From Anas platyrhynchos (taxonomy: Eukaryota > Chordata > Aves > Anseriformes > Anatidae), in the NCBI RefSeq assembly GCF_047663525.1, contig NC_092612.1, forward strand, positions 2,079,501 to 2,143,500: a stretch of 64,000 nt of DNA, given 5' to 3'. Position 1 is the first letter of the stretch; each line of letters opens with the position of its first letter. Positions 37,335-49,639 of this stretch are shown here, piece by piece. Below the pieces are notes generated by a model. That model ran no database searches, had not been told where the DNA came from, and saw nothing but the letters and a program-made list of their open reading frames with translations. The position numbers and the translations under genes are program-made.

Positions 37335-39252
37335 TGGATTCTTATATAATTTCTTCTTCCTAAAGAGAAACAAAAGAAAAAAAAAAAGAGAAAAAAAAAA
37401 AAAAAAGAGAGGATTAACATTTTTAAAATTGTCTGGGTTTATTTCAGGGCTGAATTTTTGATTTTGTGATTCTGTACTACTGTCAGGAATTAATTTTCAT
37501 GAAAGAGTCATTTGTTTATTAATTTGAAGGCACTGATGGACTGGAGTTTAAAATTATATTTGAAATCTGGGTAATACTAAAGGCACCTTCTTCTTTTGTT
37601 ATATGGAGATTTAATGCTTTAGGGAGCCTTAGAATGTCTTAGCAAGCGGTATACATCCGGCAGCATTGTTCAGACCTTGTGGCTTTTGATTACTATCTAA
37701 TTTTGTTTGGAGATATGTAGAGTATATATTGAGATAGGCAATACAAATATTGAGACGATGAGAAAACTGCAGTCACCCATCGGACTGGAGCCAGCCATTG
37801 GGACACCAAATGTCTGTGGATGTGGCCCTGCAGGGTGCCCAGTCGGACTTTGGAAATGCTCCATCTGAGACCCTCTTGGGCACTTGCTGCCAGTCTGAGT
37901 GGCCCAGAACAATGTCTTGGCATTGACAAATTGTCTGTCAGTGCAGCTATGCAGAAGAAATGGAGAATATCTGCTTAAGGTGCATATTCTTTGGGAAGTT
38001 GCTTTGGGTGGTTTTGTTCTATTTATGCAAAGCAGTGCTCTTATGCAAAACACTCAACAGGCTGTGAAAGAATATATTATCCAGTATAAATGTTTTGTAC
38101 TGTATGTTTGTGTTTGGGTTGATTTCTTAGCCATTCATTTTCTCTGGCTTTCATTCTGCTGAGAGTGTTGCAGGTCAACTGAAGAGGATGGAACTAATAG
38201 ATGAATTAGCATGAAAGGGTGGGAACCTGAAGATAATGTCTGGATTAGGGTTTAAGGGTCAGGAAAAGTTTAGGTGAATAATGTGTATTTTGGCATTGTG
38301 TCTAAAACAACAATGACAAAATAAACTAATCCTAGAAAAAGAGCTTGAGTCAAACTGAGCTCCACCCAGGCTTTTCAACCAGACAAAAAAATAAGTAATC
38401 TCCTTGGCTAAAACTGAAATATTCCATTCAATCTCAGGCAACAGATAGCCTAGCTCCTTCATTTGGCTGGTTGATTTGGAATTTGGATAAGTTTGAAATG
38501 ACATCTCAAAATGTAGTTTTATTATATTTTCCAAACTACCTCCCCACCCTTCAATTTGTTTCACACACACAAACACACAGGAAAAAAAAAAAAAAAAAGA
38601 AAAAGCCAGCTCAGGGTTTTGAATAGTTTAATTCCCTCAGATATTTAAATTCAGGAGACCTACATTCAAGTTTTTGCTAGGCTTCAGCTATCCCTTGTGC
38701 TCTTGCAGAAGTCTTGTATTTTTTAATTTTCCAAGTGAGCTTGATATTAAATATACTGGATAGAAGCCACCTGTTACAAACTAACTCCCCTGAAAACATC
38801 TTCATTCTTTATGGGATTGACTCCTTTACACATAAGATTGGGATCTTACACCTCTCTGCCTTTTGTCTTTGTAGTCCAGAGAATATGTCAATTTGGCACA
38901 GTAAAACCTGTCACGTGTTTTCCATTTTTTCAATGCCTGGTGTGGTGTTATCCTAATTTTACTGTGAATTCAACCTCTGGAGTCCAATTTACATAGAAGA
39001 ACAGATGTTACATATCTATGTTATTTAAGTAGCAGCCTTGAAGAGGTTTTTGGCATCTGTGGGAAGGAATCCAGCTTTGAAAGGGCACATAGGGAAGAGT
39101 AAAGCAAAGCAGAACAGGATGCGTATTAACCCATCTACTACCTGGTGTCTCTTCAAGGCTCACATTAGCTTAGCTCCAGCATTGATCCTGTCCTACCGGC
39201 TCCAGGGGTTTATATTCATTCCTTTTTTGCAGGCCTACAGCAGGGATAAACG

Positions 39253-39762
39253 ATGTCCTGTGAGAAAACTCTGTGCACTGAGCCATGCGCTGCTCCATGC
39301 AACGTGAAATGCCCCGAGCCCCGTGCTGCCGCTTGCAATGAGCCCTGTGTTGTCGCCTGCCCTGACTCCCGAGTCATCATCTACCCTCCTCCTGTGGTTG
39401 TCACCTTCCCAGGACCCATCCTCACCACCTACCCACAGGAGACCGTCGTGGGCTCCACGGAATCAGCTGAGCTGGCCACGGTCATCGAGTCGGGGGTACC
39501 CATCGGTTCAACACAGAAGGGTGTTGAGTGCGTGCTGCCCTGTGCTGAACCATGTGCCCCGAAGCTTGTCACGAAGTGTGAGCCCCAGTGCGTGCCCCAG
39601 TGTGCACCCCCGTGCCCACCCCCGTGCCCACCCCCGTGCCCACCCCCATGCCCACCCCCATGTGAGCCCCCATGTGTGCCCCAATGTGCACCAGAGTGCT
39701 CCTACACCTATTCCACCCGCTGGAAGCATCCTTGCCAGAGGGGCTTCTGCAAGAAGATCTGA
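39253..39762 (+). CDS. Gene G: corneous beta-protein with Cys-Pro tetrapeptide repeat
   Basis: The predicted protein has 169 residues, MSCEKTLC onward. Exon 2 starts at 39233 after ttttttgcag, 20 nt before the ATG. The core is at about 38-69: [17 protein letters not shown]. There is no Gly-rich tail. Cysteines fall at every fourth residue from 113 to 149 (ten in a row: CVPQ, CAPP, four [17 protein letters not shown]). The N-terminus has the same spacing at 8, 12, 16 and 20. I count 24 Cys in 169 residues. The end, [13 protein letters not shown], matches gene B. This looks like a CBP core joined to a keratin-associated-protein-like or SPRR-like cross-linking module. Dense disulphide bonding in hard cornified tissue is the likely role; this is inference. 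Confidence 0.93.
   Translation: MSCEKTLCTEPCAAPCNVKCPEPRAAACNEPCVVACPDSRVIIYPPPVVVTFPGPILTTYPQETVVGSTESAELATVIESGVPIGSTQKGVECVLPCAEPCAPKLVTKCEPQCVPQCAPPCPPPCPPPCPPPCPPPCEPPCVPQCAPECSYTYSTRWKHPCQRGFCKKI
39608..39670 (+). repeat. 12-bp coding repeat in gene G
   Basis: Tandem 12-bp units encode CPPP. The nearly pure central copies differ only at a silent C/A position, which points to recent expansion by slippage or unequal exchange. Confidence 0.9.
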
Positions 39763-40210
39763 TCAGCCAAAAGCAGAGTATAATCACAGGAAAAGAACAA
39801 GCAAAGAAGTGAAAGGATATGGCGCATGATTTACAGGCATGGCTTTCAGGGTTCTTCCTACTGTAGAGAGAAGAACTCTGAAAATCAGGACCCTACTTCT
39901 AATTCCTATATAGTGCTTTAGCTTAGATTAGTGCTCTCTTTATCCTTGTGGCTTTGCATCTTACATCTGCGCTTTTAACTTTCTCTACCCAGTTTGACTT
40001 TGACCGTGATTTAAAAAATAAAAATAAAAAATTAAAGCACACAAAGGGATTTAAATGTCAGACTCAACAAGAATCTCAGGAAAGTGAACATCTCAAAGAA
40101 ATGTATCACACTGGAATGGGTGACTGGTTTTAGCTTTTCTTGTCTCTAGAAATATACTCTTTTAGCCTGCATTATTCTTTCTGCAAATGTTTACTCCACT
40201 TTACATTTAC

Positions 40211-40216
40211 ATTAAA
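40211..40216 (+). other. Gene G poly(A) signal ATTAAA
   Basis: 449 nt after the stop and followed by TGCATCAAA after 7 nt. Confidence 0.65.
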
Positions 40217-40249
40217 AGGCTGCTGCATCAAACCACTGGCCTTCTGAAT

Positions 40250-43200
40250 CTCCTTTTTCCTCTGCTACTTATTTGCAATGCTCTCTTGGCGACACTCAGC
40301 CTTATATAGGGGAACAGAAGCTGGCCTCAAGACTCTTCCTAAGCCACTCAAAACTTGATGCCCATGGAAAATTAAGGATTTCATTTTGCAGTGCAGGCAC
40401 CAGTGCAAAAATGGGATGTGTGCTGTATAATCCAGGCTGCAGCCTGGAAAACGGTAAGCACAAGTTCTAGGGAAATGTGGATCTGTGTTTTCTAAGCTAT
40501 ATACCTCAAGATTATAACAAAATGTGCATTTTTAAAGAATGTCATGTTCTCACATGTGTCCAGTCCGATTTGGAAGTCTTCTATGAACAAACAATACTGA
40601 GGTTGCAGTTATTCTTCCTATTTCTGCATTAAAACTTTTTCAGCCTGCTTATGCACAGGACTCCTCTTCATGCATAAATATTAGCAGCCATGTGGGGACC
40701 TGGAGCACCAGTTTCTTACTTGCTCCTGGGCGTCCTGGTCAAAGACCCACGTACTTTTGTCTGCCCAGCTGGTGCCAGCAGCAGGTCCCTCTGGGCAGAC
40801 GCCATTTGGGATGTCAGGTGGGTCCTGCTCACACCAAGCAACTTCACATGCTGCTTTTCTTCTAAAGATTATGTTAATTTCCTTCTTCTCTAATGGCTAC
40901 ATATGTGTGTTGGCTTATTTAAGTCATGGTCTTTCTGTGTCTAGGAAATACCATGTCATTCTGGCAATTATAACCACCCAGAAACATCCCAAGACTTCCG
41001 CAGAACAAAGGGCCGTCAGGGTGCTTCACAAGCACCTACTGATGTATTACACATGTAAAGTGGTATGTTAATATAACGTTAATAGTATATTACTTGGGTT
41101 ACATTCCCCAAGACTCTGTAATAACTCTGATTTGGAAAAAAAAGGTTATGATTTCACAGGCATTTATCTCCATATTTACTCAGGATATTTTTTTTTCCTA
41201 GTAAACTGATGTTTTTCAATATAAAGTTGCTTTTCTTTTGTTTTATGATGGTAACTTTCATGTCACTGATCAAGACGCATGGCTGTTTCCGGCTATCTCA
41301 AGTTTAACAGAGGGTTCATGAAATACGTTTGGGTCCCTTACCTGAATACTTCCATGAATACAAGCACACTGTCTAGGTGATCAAATTTTTTTAAATGATC
41401 CTTTTTTTTTTTTTTTTTTTTTTTTTAACACTTAAAACAAACAAAACCACAAAGCTGTTTTTATCCCTCTAAATACACTTTGCTACTTCAAGGGCTAATA
41501 CCTCAGCAGCCTAAGTGTTTTTGTTAAAGAAGCCTCTAAGACTGCAATCCTGTCAAGCCCCAAGCTCGCAGGCTACAACAACTTAATGCTATGCATTCAC
41601 AATTAGCAACATTCTCCCCCCAACTCCCGAACACAAGCTTATTTCCAGAGGTTAAACAAATAGGATGTTAGGGAAGCTAGGGAAGCACAGGAAAACAGGA
41701 AAATAAGAGCAATAAACCTTCTCCTAAGACAAAACACAGAAGCTACTAATGCAGACACTTGGCACAAGCCAGGAACACATCTTCTTCCTATAGCTGAAAT
41801 AGTCTGATGGGGCAATTAGCAAACTTCTCCATCACTAGATTCGAAAGTTCCTCCTCATCTCCATCTCCCTTGGCAGCTTTTGGGGACGTGCTCTGGGGCA
41901 GGCTGGTGTCTCCTGTGGGGCCAGAAGCTGGTGGGGCAGCAGCACCGGAGTGAAATGCAGGTCTGGGTGCCCAGCTCCGTGCTGGAGCTGCTGCCCTCTT
42001 GTGGCATCTGCTTGCTCTGACTCGGGCCCTGGGGTGAAGTTGAGCTGCATGCTCCAAGCACGTCCAGGAGCACAAACCCACCTGCAAGTCAAGGTGCACA
42101 CCCCAGATCAAGGTAATGGTGAACCAGCCATGAACATAGTCTAGGTTCACATCCAGAGTCCTTGCTGCCAACTGCATGCCTAGGAGAGCTGCTGCAAATC
42201 CACAGCCTCTGCAAAACCTTCACTGCTGCCTTTTGTAAAAAATAGCCTGGTGAAAAGCCTGTGCCAGTTCCTTCCCTTGACCTCTTTTTCTGTTTACATC
42301 GTGAAACAGCTCACTTTCTCTGCTGTTTTACTTTTCACCACTTTATGCCATCGCTAATGTTTTTATGGAAAGAGAGTAGTTATTACATCACTTTTTACAG
42401 AAAAGATAATTGCTTCCTTAAAGCTAAATGAATTGCTTCTATGGAGAAGCTTGGATCACACTCAGCTGTTGCTATCTTTTGACATGTCTAACATAAACTG
42501 TAGTATTTCCTCAACACCACAGCTGATTTCTGGTGTGTAGTTGCTCTGATATAAATGAAATGAGACAGATTTCACCATGGTAGCAAGGAAAGACAGCTAG
42601 ACAAGGAAGAGAAGAAAGATGGTTCAGGGCTGTATTGGTTCATATTTGCAGGTGAGGAAGGGACACTGGTAAGTGGCAAATTTTTAGAACAGCATATTAA
42701 ATATAATATCTCTGGAAAGTCTGGCCCCCATAGAGCAATGAAGGACAAAAAATCCCCTTTGGGGTGAGTTCAGAAGCCTTCACCTTCATGTCGCTCCCCT
42801 TCAGAGCTACCTGGCCCTGAGCCATGCACTTGGCTACTTATGGTTATTCTTTAGAATAGCTATGTTAGAATGCAATACAAAGGCCAATACTGTATGAAAA
42901 AGATTGACAAGTATCAGCAATTATTGCATTATGAGCAAACAGCATTTTCAGAGCAGTTAGGAATATTTCATCACACATTTGGGCAAGCACAATGCTTACA
43001 GTGCCATATCCCTCATCAAGATTTAATCAATGCACATGAATCACCCCTGAAAATCTTCAAGGTAATAGTTTCCAAAACTTGAGTCAGTAAAACATGCTAA
43101 TGAACCAAAAGATATTCTTTCGCAAAGGTAATGTGTAAGAGGTAGATCCTCCCATGCAAATTTCTATTCCCTCCCTGCAGTACTGCTATGCCAGCCTCCA

Positions 43201-45420
43201 AAAATCAATCACCAGACTCTAGGTGGCATGAGATAATAAAAAATAAGAGAGCTAGAGAGACCTATCTTCAAAATATTCTTTCACATCTGGAGCTAAGCAC
43301 CATCCAAAAATCAAATCTGACCACAGCATGGCACATACATGCAGACCAAAGCCTATTTGTGGACAGAGAAAAAGACACAGTGCAATTACTATAGCAAAAC
43401 CAGGCTGGCAACAAAGTTCTCGGTAATGGTGGCTGTGCTTCATTGGAAAAAGTCAGGACACTGCTCTGTGCCCCACAATGACTCATCACTACTCACCATA
43501 TTTGTGTTTCTGTACTTAATCTGCTCATGTTTTTTCTTTGTTGACCTGCTCACTGCCAGTGTTTCAAAATGATCTCTAGATTATGTTGAGTCACTGTGGA
43601 GATCCCTGGAGCAACAGCCTGGGAAAGTCTTGGGCTTACTCAGAACAGGACTTTCAGGAGATGTTAAAGGTGGCTTTCTGACCACAGTGATGCACAGGCT
43701 TATTAGCATCCTGGTAACTGCTGGAGCGAGACACCCCACTATTGAGTAATTATTCCTCTCTGAAACATAACACTGGTGTTATTTCCCCAAGCAAGTTTTG
43801 ACTGACAGCCTTAGAGCTGATGGTCCCAGTATGTTGGTTAAACTAAAACTTAAAAAAAAATTTTTGGAAGCCCCATAGGCTAAGCTGAAAGCATGGCTAT
43901 GACAGGGAGCCCCCATTGTCATGGAGATGGCTGCATTGCACATAGCTGCTGACTGGAGGATGCTCCACTGCACATCATCTGTGTTTAGCATTTAGAGAAG
44001 GGTTGCACAAGCACGTTCACTACTTTGATGGTGCGGCATTCCTGAAGCCTGAAGCTGGGCTGGGAAGCCTATTTAGCTTCCTGAGAATAGGGTAATGAAT
44101 GGGAAGGACCTGTGAGATGGTTAGAGGTGAAGGATTTCCATAATGACAGCTTGGGATCCATCCCAGTGGTGATTTTAATCGGGCCTAATTGATGGGTGTT
44201 TGGAGGCAATAGCTCGAAAATATGTGGTATTATACAGTTCATCACTTCTGGATTGTAGGCTTTCTTTAGATGTTTTTGTTGCTGGGCAGTCTTGCAGCAT
44301 CTAACCTGAGCTATGGGTGTGTGCCAGGGCACTCCTGGGGTCCTGAGACAGGTACTGTGCAGTGCTGCATCCATCCTGCCCTTTCCAAGGCTTGCAGGGG
44401 AATATCTGGTCTGATCTGACAGGACAATGCATACATTCCCCATTAAAATAAATAAATAAATAGATAAATAAAATAAGTCCAGTTTTCCCTGGTCAGCAAA
44501 TCTTCATCAAAGCTACAGTAGCTCTGAACTCACCCAGAAAACTCATCCCTAAAGTCATATTTTGATGTTATAAATTATTCATTTGTTATTGCTGCTGACT
44601 CACAGGTGCTAGAGACCAAAGTGCTGACCAGAGGAAGCGGGACTGCTGAGGATAAATGTTAGTAAATGTGCAGGTAAAGCTGTTAAAGTCAGCTTTAAAA
44701 CAATTAGCATGAGCATTGTTCCTTAACAGTCACTACTGTTCTTGCACCTATTAATTGTTAAATAGAAGTACCACTACTAGAACTATAAAGCTGTCCCCTG
44801 CAATTTTGAATGCTATTATTTTATATTTATATGGTAAACTCATAATGTCTCATGACCTGAGTTTGTGCAGTATCTGTCCCTTGAGGGTGTCCAATATAAC
44901 CTAAGCTTCTAACAAGTACTGGACTTTACAGACTACATACATGTAAATTCACGAGTCCAAAAGTTCCAATCTGAATTTTTCTACTGATCCCCCAGAAATG
45001 TGTCAGCTATGTCAAAGACAGGTCTGGAATCTTCATCTCGGAATTCAGTCACATTTATGTGTTATTTTTACTGATTTATCATTATGTCTTCTTGCCGTGT
45101 GTTTTAGGCTTAGAGAAAATTGACATTCTATCCCCCAAAACTTTTGTCCTATGCATAGAGACAAAACGTAGGAGGAACACACTTCAGACACCTCACTTAG
45201 GGCTTAGCCAGACAGCTGAAGTCCCTCTGTTGTCTACACAAAAGAAAATATTGGCATCAGCACTCCCCTGCTGCTCTTCTGTGTTTCTGGAGGAATCTCC
45301 CTCTTTTCACTGGCTGCAGTTTTTAAACAGCCTGGCAGGTTTTAGATCAATGTGTCATGGCCCCTCTGAGCTTCTACCCTTGCAGAGATCTCTCTGTCTA
45401 TGGTGGATGATTTGGTTACT
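40250..45420. other. Intergenic between genes G and H, no gene recognised
   Basis: Includes a 16-bp perfect palindrome at 40432-40447, poly(T) at 41402-41426 and an AAAT-rich stretch near 44448-44475. A more GC-rich patch at 41820-42180 has a 129-codon minus-strand frame with no recognisable domain. The block at 41019-41100 is similar to sequence upstream of B and G. Confidence 0.5.
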
Positions 45421-45426
45421 TCTTTT

Positions 45427-45735
45427 TTAATTTCTTAGGTGGTTCCTAAGGAATTCCATAGGAATGAGCCCAGTGCAGTATCTGGTTAATGTAGGTGCCT
45501 GTAGCTGTTGATGGTAACACCCCTGGTATGGGGCATAGTGCCTCCACATCCTCACCTGCTTTGGGTTTGGCTGAAGGTAGTGTCCCCTTGAGATACCATG
45601 GGACAAGGATAAAATGTAATGGCAAACCCACAGTTTGCCAAAATGACAGACGCTGACAGAGGCTTTGGTTGCAATAGCCACGGTTATCTTGGCAGACATT
45701 CCTTTCTCTGGACACAAACCCTGCATTTATAAAAA
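45427..45735 (-). pseudogene. Possible decayed CBP exon 2
   Basis: On the minus strand, an acceptor-like tataaatgcag is followed about 21 nt later by ATGTCTGCC (ATG at 45697-45699), the spacing and MS start of CBP exon 2. In a neighbouring frame, CNQSLCQR faintly recalls CNEPC. No [12 protein letters not shown] core survives, and I found no convincing TATA box and donor beyond it. This could be chance, so it is listed only as a candidate. Confidence 0.15.
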
Positions 45736-46881
45736 TATAAAGTGGGCCTTCAGTCAAGGTCCATTGCCATGGCAGCTGCAAGCTGCCACTGCCAACCCTG
45801 ATGGGTGGTGTGAAGCAGCTTTCTGAGCAGGCGTTTTGCCTTTTGGCTCAGCGGGATAAAAGAGAGGGTGCCTCATGGGTAGGCTGAGCAGCATAAACAT
45901 ACATGCCTTTCTGCAATTCATTCTTCTTTCTTTCATGCTTGTTTACACCCTTGACAATTTAAGCCCTGTCCATTATGGCATAAATTATGTTTAAAGTATG
46001 TGGGATGGTTATGAGGAAGCTCTCAGCAATGCTTATCTAGGTTGTTCTAATTTTTCCACAGAATAAAGGACTTCAAAGTACCTCTGTGTGATTAACGTGG
46101 TGTAGATACAGTGCCATAATAAAATTAATGACATGTTGCTACAGTTTTAAGTCTTGGTAATGAGTAATAGTTTCACTTTAAAACATGATCTTATCTCCCT
46201 GAACAGACCCTTCATATCTCTGCAGGTCAAGGTTATCAGCTTTGCCATGAAAGACAAATTTTGGTCACGCTATACTGAAACTGAGTTCTGAAGTATAGGA
46301 GCCTTCCGGTCACGGTACAAATTTGTTCTATCAATTGAAAAGATAGCAAAGGGGATTACCCTACATAAAGTGTGGACTTTCATTTTTCAAAAGAGATAGA
46401 AAACTGTCCTTGCAGTGTGCTAAATTAAGTTCTCCTGATTAAACTTATCTAGCAGAAATGATACAAGCTCTACTTCTCCAGTGATAGCTTTGTTATTTCC
46501 TTGTGTAAAGAAGTTATGATTCTCCATGGAAATGGAGAGGCCACAGATATATCTAGTTTCCAGCTCTGCTTCCAGCCAGAGGATTTGGTTTTCTTCAACA
46601 CATTGAACAAGGAATTCAAGCCAAGCTTTTCAAAAATCTAATAGGGGATTTTGCACACTTCCTTTGAAAAGAAACTTTTCAGCTATAACTAGTGATCATA
46701 AAGAAACCTCAGTCACTTCTGAGATGGGTGTCACACTGTGTGGGGCTCAGAACTGTCTAACAATTAACCCTAAGCAGAATAATTACAGCAGTTGAATGAT
46801 CCACAGGTATCATATGATTTACAAGTAAATGAGATAATCGCCAACAAATAGGTCTTCTAGCCTGCAGGCAGTTGGAGGAAG

Positions 46882-46954
46882 CATAAAAGCACTTCCAGCT
46901 CAAGGCTGTTTACCTACTTCTCCGAACTTTCTCTCTTCAGCAGTTCAAGTAAGT
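46882..46954 (+). promoter_or_regulatory. Gene H promoter with CATAAAAG box, exon 1 and donor
   Basis: The TATA position holds CATAAAAG (46882-46889), a one-base variant of the box at the other genes. Exon 1 runs from about 46911 to 46948, with GTAAGT at 46949-46954. Upstream are CAGAATAATTACAG (about 46776) and AACAATTA (about 46760), similar to distal elements of other genes. The TGCACAAA-type element is not evident. Confidence 0.7.
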
Positions 46955-48175
46955 CTGGGCTTATTATTTTGACTATCACATCTTTACTTTGAGTTTTGGT
47001 GCAAAGCTTTGTGACTTTCAGAATTGCCAGAGCTGTCGGCTATAGCCATCTCTTGACTGCAGGCAGTCTACTGTGGGCTCTGTGACAGATCTGGGGAGGT
47101 AATGGGGGACTTTGAGTCCCATGTGGATTTTAGGCATTTGCTACTGAGCATATGGGGTCTAAATTCTCTCCCTTGTTTTGTACAGTCTCTTTATAGAAGT
47201 ACACGGATACTGGAGATTATTTTAGGGTGGTTATTTAGCCATATTTTCATCTAATCAAATGTTTATTATGTAATATACATCTACTGAAGTTTAAAATGTT
47301 AACCCTTTTTCTCCTTTCAAGCATTCACAGATTCATATCTCCTGTGTGTATGTAAGGTCTAGGTGTGTGGAAACATATAGAAGTCCTCAGTTTTCAGAAT
47401 AGGGCATGGTTTTGTCCTGAAAAATAAGTCCAACAATGTTTTTCTTGTTACTGGGTGGTGGTTGTTGCTGTCTTTCTAACAGAATGTTAGAAGAAAGTAG
47501 GATAAGTGTCTGTAAGTGAGAAAGCAGTAGGCTAGCCTGATTCCAGATTTGATCTCAAGCAGCAGCTCTCCCCTTCATTACAGAACAAGCTGTTTTAGCT
47601 GCAGGCCCTGCCTGGTGTCATTTACTACTGTACTTGTGCTATTATTTGCTGTAACAGGCTCCTTGACTGCAAGCATTTGTGGGAAAATCATTCTATATTT
47701 AATCTATGCCTTAAGCCAAGAAGATGCACTGCAGTTAGTGCCCCAAGGGATGCTAAAACTCACCTAATAAATACAGGGCACCATTGGGAGAGCTGCTGAG
47801 GGCAGGATCCTGCTGCTGCACTGGTTCCATGTGCAGCCACAGAAGTCTTGGACAGTTGAGCTCAGAGCTGGAGCTTTTGCTGAGCCCTGAAATGACTTTT
47901 CTGATTCCAAAGATTGTTATAAATCCAGGCTAAGCTTGAAAATGGGATGAAACTTTCTTGATACTGTTGTTCCCCTCTGGCTAGCTATTTACAGAAAGCA
48001 ATGTATTCACATGCCTCAGCAAAGCATCCAGCTTCTAAAACCTCTCTGCCACTTGTTCTGCCCATGCACCCTCCATCCTGGGTGCATGAAGGGGCTGGTG
48101 TGTGCTAGCCATCACTCTAGGGGACGTTATTCTGATCTTCCCTTTGCATTTCAGACCTACCTGTCTTGCAGAACA

Positions 48176-48619
48176 ATGTCTTACTGTGGAGATGCCTGTG
48201 TACCATACAGCAACCCATGCGAGTTGAGCTGCCCTCCACCCCTGGCCAATGCCTGCAATGAGCTGTGTGTGACGTCCTGTGATGACTCCAGAGCAGTTGT
48301 GTACCCACCACCTGTCGTCCTGACCTTCCCAGGGCCAATCCTCAGCTCCTGCCCACAGGAAAGCGTGGTGGGCAGCGCTGGACCACTTGGCATCAGTGCC
48401 CCCTTTGGTGCTGGGGGCTGTCTTGGTTACAGGGGCTATGGAAATCCCATTGGTTTAAGGGGCTCCCTTCTTTTTGGGGGTGCGTATGGCCCTGGGGGTG
48501 CATGCAACTACAACAGGCCTTACAGTTCTGCATTCCCACCACTGGGCAGGGGGTATTGTGGCCCATACTCCTACCGCCGGTACAGCACTTACAGCCGAGG
48601 AAGTTCGGGGCCATGCTAA
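48176..48619 (+). CDS. Gene H: scale/keratinocyte-like corneous beta-protein
   Basis: The predicted protein has 147 residues, [10 protein letters not shown] onward. Exon 2 begins at 48155 after catttcag, 21 nt before the ATG. The core is at about 37-68: [21 protein letters not shown], then PQESVVGSA, with DD in place of the usual GD. The tail is Gly/Pro/Tyr/Leu-rich with [14 protein letters not shown] and a Tyr/Arg-rich end ([20 protein letters not shown]). It is the shortest Gly-type CBP here and has no long tandem repeat. The intron is 1.2 kb. No close paralogue is present in the window. Confidence 0.93.
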   Translation: MSYCGDACVPYSNPCELSCPPPLANACNELCVTSCDDSRAVVYPPPVVLTFPGPILSSCPQESVVGSAGPLGISAPFGAGGCLGYRGYGNPIGLRGSLLFGGAYGPGGACNYNRPYSSAFPPLGRGYCGPYSYRRYSTYSRGSSGPC

Positions 48620-49610
48620 ATACAGTGAAGTTCACTGCACGGAGTGACCAGGGTGGCAGAAAATTATGGATGGGAAACTGGGTCTGAATCTGAGCAGAGC
48701 TGAGACCTCCCAGCTCTGAATGAAGCCAGCAGGAGCTGGGTGCTTTCTGAAGTGTTCAGAAAAACAAGCTTAGAGGTAGAGCTGGGCAAACACACACACA
48801 CACAGTAAGAAAGATTTAGTTCAGCGAAGAAAACTAATTATTCAAAGAGGAAGAAGATAAAAAATCCCCTTTGAAAACAACATAAAAATGATTCTTTTAA
48901 AATCTGAGCCCTTTCAAAACAGCACTTTAGATTTTAAAGCAGTGAGAAAAATTGATTAGTCCTAGGGAGAGCTCAAAGTTAAATGGTTTAAAACATTTTT
49001 TAACCACTTTTCCTTTGCGAAACTGTTATGTCATTTTCACCCCATGTAGATGGATTTATCTTACAATTTTAATTGACCTGGAGCTCCACGTTCAATAAAA
49101 TTTACTTTTTAATTAGAAAATATAACCAGCTCAACCTATAAGCATGTTTTCCACTTAACTCTTCAAGCTTTTGGCATTTTTTTGTTTCTACCTTTCCACC
49201 TCCGCATTTATTGCACTGTCCTTGGCGATGTGCTGGATGTTCAGCTACACACACACAAAAACAATGTATATCTGTGTATTGCAAGTATTGTTTGAGGTGT
49301 CCTCAATGTCCTTGAGGTTAATTTAATTTGTCCAAGACTGTGTATATTATTTGTGGTCTTCCACAAAACTAGAGTAGAAGAATAATGGAAACCTCATTTG
49401 TCTTACTATTATCTGCTTTAAAATAAGTATATTGTAAAAGGGTTAAAATGGGACATATAACTCAAGTCTGTAGCTGTAATAAGGAAAGCAGAACTTCTTG
49501 TACCAAATGCATGACTCTGTATCAAACTTTGGTTTTAATACTTGAAACTCCTGAAATGTCTGTCTTTACTCCCTGCATCATTGCAACTGCTAGCTCTGCT
49601 TCTCTCACAC

Positions 49611-49616
49611 ATTAAA
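49611..49616 (+). other. Gene H likely poly(A) signal ATTAAA
   Basis: Followed by TTGCACAGC at the spacing seen in the other genes, which would give a 3' UTR of about 1 kb. The nearer AATAAA at 49094-49099 is canonical but lacks the TGCA motif. Both may be used. Confidence 0.45.
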
Positions 49617-49639
49617 AGCCGTATTGCACAGCACCAACC

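Noticed and set aside
41788-42177. 129-codon minus-strand frame in a GC-richer patch
   Set aside because: No CBP, EDC or other motif is visible, and no TATA box, donor and acceptor set could be assigned.
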